This document shows positions 8,122 through 8,817 of a stretch of DNA of 8,817 bases, piece after piece; position 1 is the stretch's first letter; each line of letters begins with the position of its first letter. Below the pieces are notes generated by a model, which was not told where the DNA came from, searched no databases, and saw only the letters and a list, made by a program, of their open reading frames with translations. Origin of the DNA: an uncultured Enterorhabdus sp. (GTDB taxonomy: Bacteria; Actinomycetota; Coriobacteriia; Coriobacteriales; Eggerthellaceae); the NCBI GenBank assembly GCA_947645965.1, contig CANSES010000039.1:1-8817 (forward strand), in the 5' to 3' direction. Position numbers and translations under genes: made by a program.

Positions 8122-8145
8122 GGGCGGGCTGAAGCCCGCCCCTAC
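8122..8145 (-). repeat. REP-like palindrome, inverted partner
   Basis: GGGCGGGC (8122-8129), loop TGAA, GCCCGCCC (8134-8141), then CTAC. On the minus strand it reads GTAGGGGCGGGC-TTCA-GCCCGCCC, the same element type as 8075-8098 in the opposite orientation. The pair resembles the paired palindromes known as BIMEs in other bacteria. The stem is identical to that at 1079-1098. Confidence 0.7.
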
Positions 8146-8170
8146 AGACCCCATCACGTCTCCAAACGCA

Positions 8171-8207
8171 AAGCGGGCCCGTCCCCCTCCCTGGGACGGG
8201 CCCGCTT
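8171..8207 (-). terminator. strong intrinsic terminator of the TIGR03084-family gene
   Basis: AAGCGGGCCCGTCCC (8171-8185) and GGGACGGGCCCGCTT (8193-8207) form a perfect 15 bp stem with a 7-base loop, 16 bases past the stop at 8224. On the minus strand the stem ends in a T run (CTTTGCGTTTGG), fitting a Rho-independent terminator. On the plus strand it is followed by TTGTGT, so weak bidirectional use is possible. Confidence 0.88.
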
Positions 8208-8223
8208 GTGTAGGGCGCCAGGT

Positions 8224-8817
8224 TTAGCGCGGGTTCACCGGCTCGGGGGCCGGGTCGGCGGGACCCGCGTAGGTCTGCACGATGGTGGCGTAGGTGCGGG
8301 CCTCGTCGCCCACCACCTCCAACTCGGTATCCATCCAGTTGCGGCGACGGATGGCCACAAGCGCCCAGTCCTTCGCGGTGCCCTTGATGTAGTTCTCATC
8401 GTTGGGAGTGCCCATGGCCCACAAATCGCCGTTGGGCATGGTCAGCTCCAGATACATCGGGATCTCGGGATTGAACTCCTTGCCGTTCACGTTGTACATG
8501 TTCGGACGGCCCTGCCACGACAGGAACAAGGTGGAGTTGATGCGGTCCTTCACCGGCACCTCCATGCCCAGGGCGTCGTAGATGTCCACGGAATGGGCCC
8601 ACAGCTCCATGAGGCGGGCGGAAGCCAGCGAACGCACCGACATCGGCGGGATGCCCGCGGCCCACGGCACGCGGCCCTTGGGGCCGGCCTCCATGAAGGC
8701 GGCGTCCATGAGCGTGCGCTGCTCGCGCCACCAGTTCAGAATCTCGGCGCCCGACCTATCGCGGTAGGCCAGCACATGGTAGTGCTCGTCCTGCTCGGAA
8801 GCGGCGTCGGCCACGGC
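8224..8817 (-). CDS. TIGR03084-family (maleylpyruvate isomerase/DinB-like) protein, N-terminus outside window
   Basis: 197 C-terminal residues of a TIGR03084-type protein (family near 260 aa), related to mycothiol-dependent maleylpyruvate isomerases and the DinB four-helix fold. The frame is open through the window edge, so about 65 N-terminal residues, including the first expected metal-binding His, are missing. Visible marks, numbered from the edge, are ILNWWREQRTLMDAAF (26-41), the family core PPMSVRSLASARLMELWAHS (57-76) with a probable ligand His75, DIYDALG (78-84), LELTMPNGDLWAMG (123-136) and the C-terminal IVQTYAGP (179-186). The substrate is unknown; family membership does not show that mycothiol is used. 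The tail PADPAPEPVNPR is proline-rich. It is followed by a strong terminator, so it ends its transcript. Confidence 0.88.
   Translation of the reverse strand, partial: AVADAASEQDEHYHVLAYRDRSGAEILNWWREQRTLMDAAFMEAGPKGRVPWAAGIPPMSVRSLASARLMELWAHSVDIYDALGMEVPVKDRINSTLFLSWQGRPNMYNVNGKEFNPEIPMYLELTMPNGDLWAMGTPNDENYIKGTAKDWALVAIRRRNWMDTELEVVGDEARTYATIVQTYAGPADPAPEPVNPR

Overview
The window is GC-rich DNA with dense coding, mostly on the minus strand. High GC, FixAB-type flavoproteins, an AcoR-like regulator with a GAF/PAS-type sensor region, and a TIGR03084-family protein (mainly an actinobacterial family) suggest an anaerobic Actinomycetota of the Coriobacteriia, such as Eggerthellaceae. This placement is an inference from content and style; there is no rRNA or other marker here to prove it.

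Layout. Positions 1-1056 (+) hold the C-terminal 60% or so of an adenine deaminase. It converges on a DJ-1/PfpI protein (1143-1700, -), with a palindromic hairpin between them. Positions 1701-1968 are non-coding, with two hairpins. Positions 1969-3665 (-) are fixB and fixA (read fixA then fixB), the two subunits of an electron-transfer flavoprotein close to E. coli FixAB. Positions 3745-5817 (-) encode a sigma-54 enhancer-binding activator. Positions 5935-7353 (-) encode RpoN, the sigma-54 factor itself. A divergent intergenic region (7354-7568) leads to a GNAT acetyltransferase (7569-8030, +). Positions 8031-8223 carry a cluster of REP-like palindromes and a strong terminator. The window ends inside a TIGR03084/maleylpyruvate-isomerase-like protein (8224-8817, -).

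How it fits together. The central 4 kb looks like a self-contained sigma-54 circuit: the sigma factor, an activator with an intact GAFTGA loop, and two near-perfect -24/-12 promoters (TGGCACG-N4-TTGCW). One promoter lies 17 bases past the activator stop and faces fixAB. The other faces the GNAT gene, divergent from rpoN. The GNAT promoter region also has a clean 8+8 bp dyad upstream and a 12-C homopolymer in the transcribed leader, so expression could be tuned by a DNA-binding protein and possibly by slippage. A plausible reading is that a metabolite sensed by the activator turns on FixAB electron flow, probably to an acyl-CoA dehydrogenase or reductase encoded elsewhere; FixC and FixX are not in this window. 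No mobile element, CRISPR array, tRNA or rRNA was seen.
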